64,000 nt of DNA from Micractinium sp. NFX-FRZ (taxonomy: Eukaryota; Chlorophyta; Trebouxiophyceae; Chlorellales; Chlorellaceae). The translations under genes were made by a program, and so were the position numbers. The stretch covers positions 1 through 64,000 of the forward strand of contig JAPTJF010000350.1 in the NCBI GenBank assembly GCA_029339195.1, read 5' to 3'. How positions within the stretch are numbered: the first letter of the stretch is position 1; every line of letters starts with the position of its first letter. Below, piece by piece: positions 55,301 to 64,000 of the stretch. The notes under the pieces are model-generated. The model was not told the DNA's origin. It saw only the letters and a program-made list of their open reading frames with translations, and ran no database searches.

Positions 55301-57528
55301 CATCTCATAGTGAGCGGCGTGCACCGCTGGTGCATGCACCCTGTGCGTTCGCCGGGATTTCAGTTTGAAGAAAAAGCATAGCATGCGCTTATTCCCGCCT
55401 GCTGGTTTTCCCTTGGGTGCTGCATTGGGCACGCTTGCTCCTCGCCATGCCCGCCTGGCTGCTCTCACCTGCCTGCAGCCTGGCGCTGGTGGCCAACCCC
55501 AGCTGCGACCCCGCATTTGAGGCAGTGCTGCGGCAGCCATGGCACGGATTAGGTAAAGCGGGGGGATGATAGATTCGGGTGGAATGGGACCATTAACACC
55601 TTACTGGGCTGCGTGGCGTAACGTCCATGCCATTGAAGTCGTGGGCGAATGCTGAACAACCGATGTAATAGAGCTATGCGCTTTGTGGCTCGGACATTGA
55701 TGAGCACTGCTGTGCCTCCTGCCAATATCCTCCTCCTTGTTTGAGCTGCTGTCTCAGCTGGCTGACTGCCCCGCTTCTGCCTACCCCCGTGGGAATGTCT
55801 GCAGGCCAGGACGTGTGCAGCGCTGTCAGCCAGCAGCGGCAGGCCGCCCGCCTGGCGGGCCAGCGGCCCCCCAGCCTGCTAGAGTGCGCGGAGCGCATGT
55901 GCAGCCAGGCCACTGGAGCAGCTGCAGCAGATGAGCAGGCGCCAGGTGGCAGCAGCCAGCTGGCAGAGCTTATGAGTCAGCTGAACAGTGAAGACCTGCG
56001 GGAGCTAGAGCGGCTGGTGCAGCTGTTGAAACAGATGCAGCAGGCGGTGGGGCGGGAGCCGCTGCCGCAGGCGGTGCACCGCGTGCTGCATGAGAGCGGC
56101 CTGGTGGCGTGGCTGCGGCAGCAGCAGGTAGCGCAGCATGAGGCAGCAGCGGGCGAGGGAGGACAGCAGCTGGGCGGCGAGGAGGAGCTGCCCCCGCGGC
56201 TGCAGGCGGTGCTGCAGAAGGCGCAGCAGCTGGCGGCGGAATGGGAGAGCAGCGGGCAGGGTGAGCATGCGCTGGCAGGCATCTGGGCCGGCGCAGAGGC
56301 AGGCGAGGCGGCAGCTGCAAGTTGGCTGTCAGAGGAGGAGGCGGAGGTTAATCAGGAGCAGCCGCAGCAGGCACAGCAGGAGCAGGAGCAGCAGCAGGCG
56401 GGTGTGGAGCTTGTCAAGGAGCTGCTGCTGCGGCTGGCCACAGAGACAACCTCCGACGGTGCAGCAGGCAGCACAGCGGGCACACAGCAGCAGGAGCCTC
56501 AGCAGGCACAGCAGCAGGGTCAGCAGCAGCTGGGCAAGGAGGAGCCTGCTGCTGACCCTGGTCCTGTTGTCATCAGCACCATCCATGCAGCCAAGGGGCT
56601 GGAGTGGCCGGTGGTGATGGTGCCGTTTGCCTGCGATGGCCACCTGCCGGTGCAGTTCCGGCCGTCGGCCGCGGCTCTGACTGCCTGGCAGGCGGACAAC
56701 GGGGGCAGCTGCGGGGAGCCACCAGATTTTCAGACGCTGCAGCAGGAGCACTATGCGGAGGAGCGGAGGCTGTTCCATGTGGCCTGCACCCGCGCCCGCG
56801 ACCGCCTCCTTGTCTCCTACGTGCAGCCCGCACCGGCGGTGGCAATGCTGGAAGGTGCGTGCGTGCTGGGGCTCAAAGGCATGCTTGCGGTGCCTGCTGC
56901 ATGCATCGTATGGCCCACCACCTCCCAGCTGTGCTTGGGTTATGCCCGACTGCTGCCCTGTATGCATGGTGTGCTGCCTCACAAGTGGCGTGCTGCCTCA
57001 CAAGTGGCGTGCTGCCTCACAAACACACCTGCTGCCACTCATTTTGCACCCACGCACGCATTACCCTGCATCTATTTCGCCGTGCTTGCAGATGACCAGC
57101 ACGCTGAGCACGAGATGTCTCAGCAGCAGCAGCAGCGCCAGTCGCAGGCGGCAGCAGAGGACCCCTCCCAGCTGCCCCACTGCTCCAGCATCCTGGCAGC
57201 CACGCTGCGCCGCTGGCGCCGGCAGCAGGCACAGCATGGGCAGCAGGAGCAGCAAGGGCTGCTTCGCTTTGAGGGGCGGCTGCCTGAGGAGGACTTCCCC
57301 GGCCTGTGGCAGCCCCTGGCAGCAGATGCCCCGCCGGCACGCCCCCGCTCTGTTGCCGATGGCAACGGCCAGGGTGGCGGCACCCAGGGCGGAGGCAGCC
57401 AGCCCAGCTTGGCAGAGAAGTGCCGGCAGCGGCTGGCGGCAGCCAAGGCGGGCGGCGGCGGAGGATTGAAGCTCAAGGGCGGCGTTGGCAAGCGGTTTGG
57501 TTGCGCCAAGGGAGCAAAGGTGGGCTAG
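52399..57528 (+). CDS. UvrD/SRS2-like superfamily 1 DNA helicase
   Basis: Eleven exons: 52399-52608, 52734-52963, 53136-53519, 53728-54022, 54172-54228, 54429-54532, 54750-55028, 55235-55309, 55479-55552, 55805-56854, 57092-57528 (1,064 aa). It has the full set of SF1A 3'-5' helicase motifs: Q motif (LNEEQ), I (AAAGTGKTTTM, 51-60), Ia (LTFSRKACTEF), Ib (VSTFHAWSW), II (LVDEFQDT, 362-369), III (GDDDQSIYSF, split by an intron), IV (ETNFRSTAAIC), V (ISTIHAAKGLEWPVV, about 825) and VI (EERRLFHVACTRARDRLLVSY, about 888). This points to recombination or repair control, as in yeast Srs2 and plant SRS2. A Gln/Glu-rich insert of about 200 residues lies between IV and V. The last intron (56855-57091) is 237 nt, stop-free and in frame. 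Confidence 0.9.
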
Positions 57529-58686
57529 CAGCGCCGCATCCACACCACCACTGACTCATTCCTGAGAGTTGAGCATCAGGGCCACCAGTGCCGATGAAAA
57601 TGGCATGGTAGCCGGAAAGGAGGAGGCACAGCACGGCCATTTGGCTGCACCATCCAGCTGCACACTCTCCATTTGCCACCTGTCCGGGCTTGCGACATCT
57701 GTCTCGCTTTGAACAACGCCACCTGTCCAGGCTCCGCAGCCCGCCTCTTCCTCATAGCTCACCCTGCGCAGCCCTGCTGGCATGCTGCACTTGTTCATGG
57801 CATTCCGATCTCGCTCTTGGCACTGTTTCCCTATACTGTTTACTGAAGCCTGCCGCCCCATTTTCTACCTGCCGACTGCCTGCAACCAGCCAGCTGAGAC
57901 ATGCTGCCAGCCGCGATAGGCTGCCCCGCCCTTCAATGCACCGATTTTCGTTTTGAGTGCCTTCCCCCTGCCGCGATGCGCTGTCTCTAAAGTGCCCTGG
58001 CAGCGCAACTTGTGTCCGTCCACTCTAGCGCTGCTGTTCCAACAAGCCACATCTGATTACACAAAGTCTGTAGGCCAAAGAAGCGCGGTGGTGTGCCTGC
58101 TGTCTGATGTATCAGCACCTGAAGCCAGCAATGACTGGACGAGGGGCTGCATCTGCGGTATCTGCGGAACCTTGCATTGTTGGGTGTGTTGTGTGTGTGT
58201 GTGTTGGGAGGTGGGGAAATCTGGTGTGGAGGATGCGTGGTGGCGGTGGGGAGGGTGTGCAGTCGCGGTGGGAGGATGCGGGGTGCTGGTGGAGGACGTG
58301 GGAAGCCACTCCTGCCGCCCAGCTGCCGCCTCCTGCCGCCCGCATGGCATCCGCTGTTGCCGGTGGTCCGGCCAACCACCCTGATACATGAATGCAATTA
58401 CCTTCTGGGGGAGACTCGACCCACAACGAGCAGACATCCTGGGTGGAATGCACGTGGATGCCGCCGCCCCCATCGGCACCGCCACCTCCAGCACAGCACG
58501 CACGCCGCGCTGCAGCGTGCGTCCTCCTTTGCGCAGCATCGCCCATGCATGTGTTCAAGAGGCACGTGGTCTATCTACTAAAAGCAACAGGCGACCCGCG
58601 CGGCGCCACATGCACCGAGTCCTGTTTCGTTCTTCGACGAGTTCTAAACGAGGGGCGGAAGCGCGGCAGCAGTAGGGCTGCTCGAA
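57529..58686. other. Intergenic between helicase and RNA polymerase III subunit genes
   Basis: 1,158 nt with helicase 3' UTR and RPC1 promoter/leader. It contains a TG-rich microsatellite at 58184-58206. Open frames on both strands lack family motifs; no clear TGTAA was seen. Confidence 0.45.

Positions 58687-64000
<5,314 letters not shown>

Noticed and set aside
55741..57528. One uninterrupted 595-residue frame as a single final helicase exon
   Set aside because: The segment 56855-57091 has strong splice sites and low-information sequence between two well-formed parts; I kept it as an intron but list it as an exitron candidate.
57529..58686. Open frames on both strands between the helicase and RPC1 as an extra gene
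   Set aside because: No splice-compatible, motif-bearing reading was found; composition follows the GT-rich and GC-rich background.

Overview
The window is nuclear DNA of a eukaryote, most likely a Chlorella-like (trebouxiophyte) green alga. It is very GC-rich, its genes are broken into many short exons by GT-AG introns (plus a few GC-AG introns), and several 3' ends carry the green-algal poly(A) signal TGTAA. The gene set also fits: UDP-arabinopyranose mutase, a DUF1990 protein, an SRS2-like helicase and a vanadium haloperoxidase. Exon models were built by hand. Each internal junction was required to preserve reading phase, and conserved motifs had to run across it. No transcript data were used.

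Layout, left to right. 1-78 is the possible tail of an upstream gene. 526-3521 (+) is a secreted vanadium-dependent haloperoxidase. 4122-5536 (-) is a type II membrane glycosyltransferase-like protein. 6586-10130 (+) is UDP-arabinopyranose mutase (RGP/UAM), which contains an 8-nt microexon. 10726-18862 (+) is a very large DUF4470-like protein ending in a TPR domain. 19533-26874 (+) is a receptor-like kinase with a cysteine-rich ectodomain. 27764-29168 (-) is a DUF1990 protein. 29436-32355 (+) is mitoribosomal protein mS35. 32729-35615 (-) is a secreted FAS1 protein with a cysteine-rich tail. 35948-36453 (+) is a small unknown protein. 36599-41014 (-) is a Gln-rich protein. 41181-43281 (+) is a TrmA/RumA-family uracil methyltransferase. 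43740-46202 (-) is an acidic-tailed protein with a CxCGxC/LSPR motif. 46657-47611 (-) is dephospho-CoA kinase. 48000-48899 (+) is an intronless Ala-rich protein. 49549-51646 (-) is a U1A/U2B''-type spliceosomal protein. 52399-57528 (+) is a UvrD/SRS2-like helicase. 58687 to beyond 63843 (+) is the 5' part of the largest RNA polymerase III subunit.

The genes do not form one pathway. They are a mix of housekeeping genes (mS35, CoaE, RPC1, U2B'', helicase, RNA methyltransferase) and cell-surface or secretory genes (haloperoxidase, glycosyltransferase-like, UAM, receptor kinase, FAS1). Orientation alternates strikingly: six head-to-head pairs share short intergenic spaces, and tail-to-tail pairs often meet in AT-richer spots.

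The most unusual signal is at the sequence level. Several genes carry short, diverged copies of their own exon ends, including splice sites, in the flanking intron or 3' region. One copy is a phase-preserving cassette exon, one forms an intronic minisatellite, and one duplicates a stop codon together with its poly(A) signal. A second signal is a roughly 150-nt element shared by the 3' untranslated regions of two unrelated genes.
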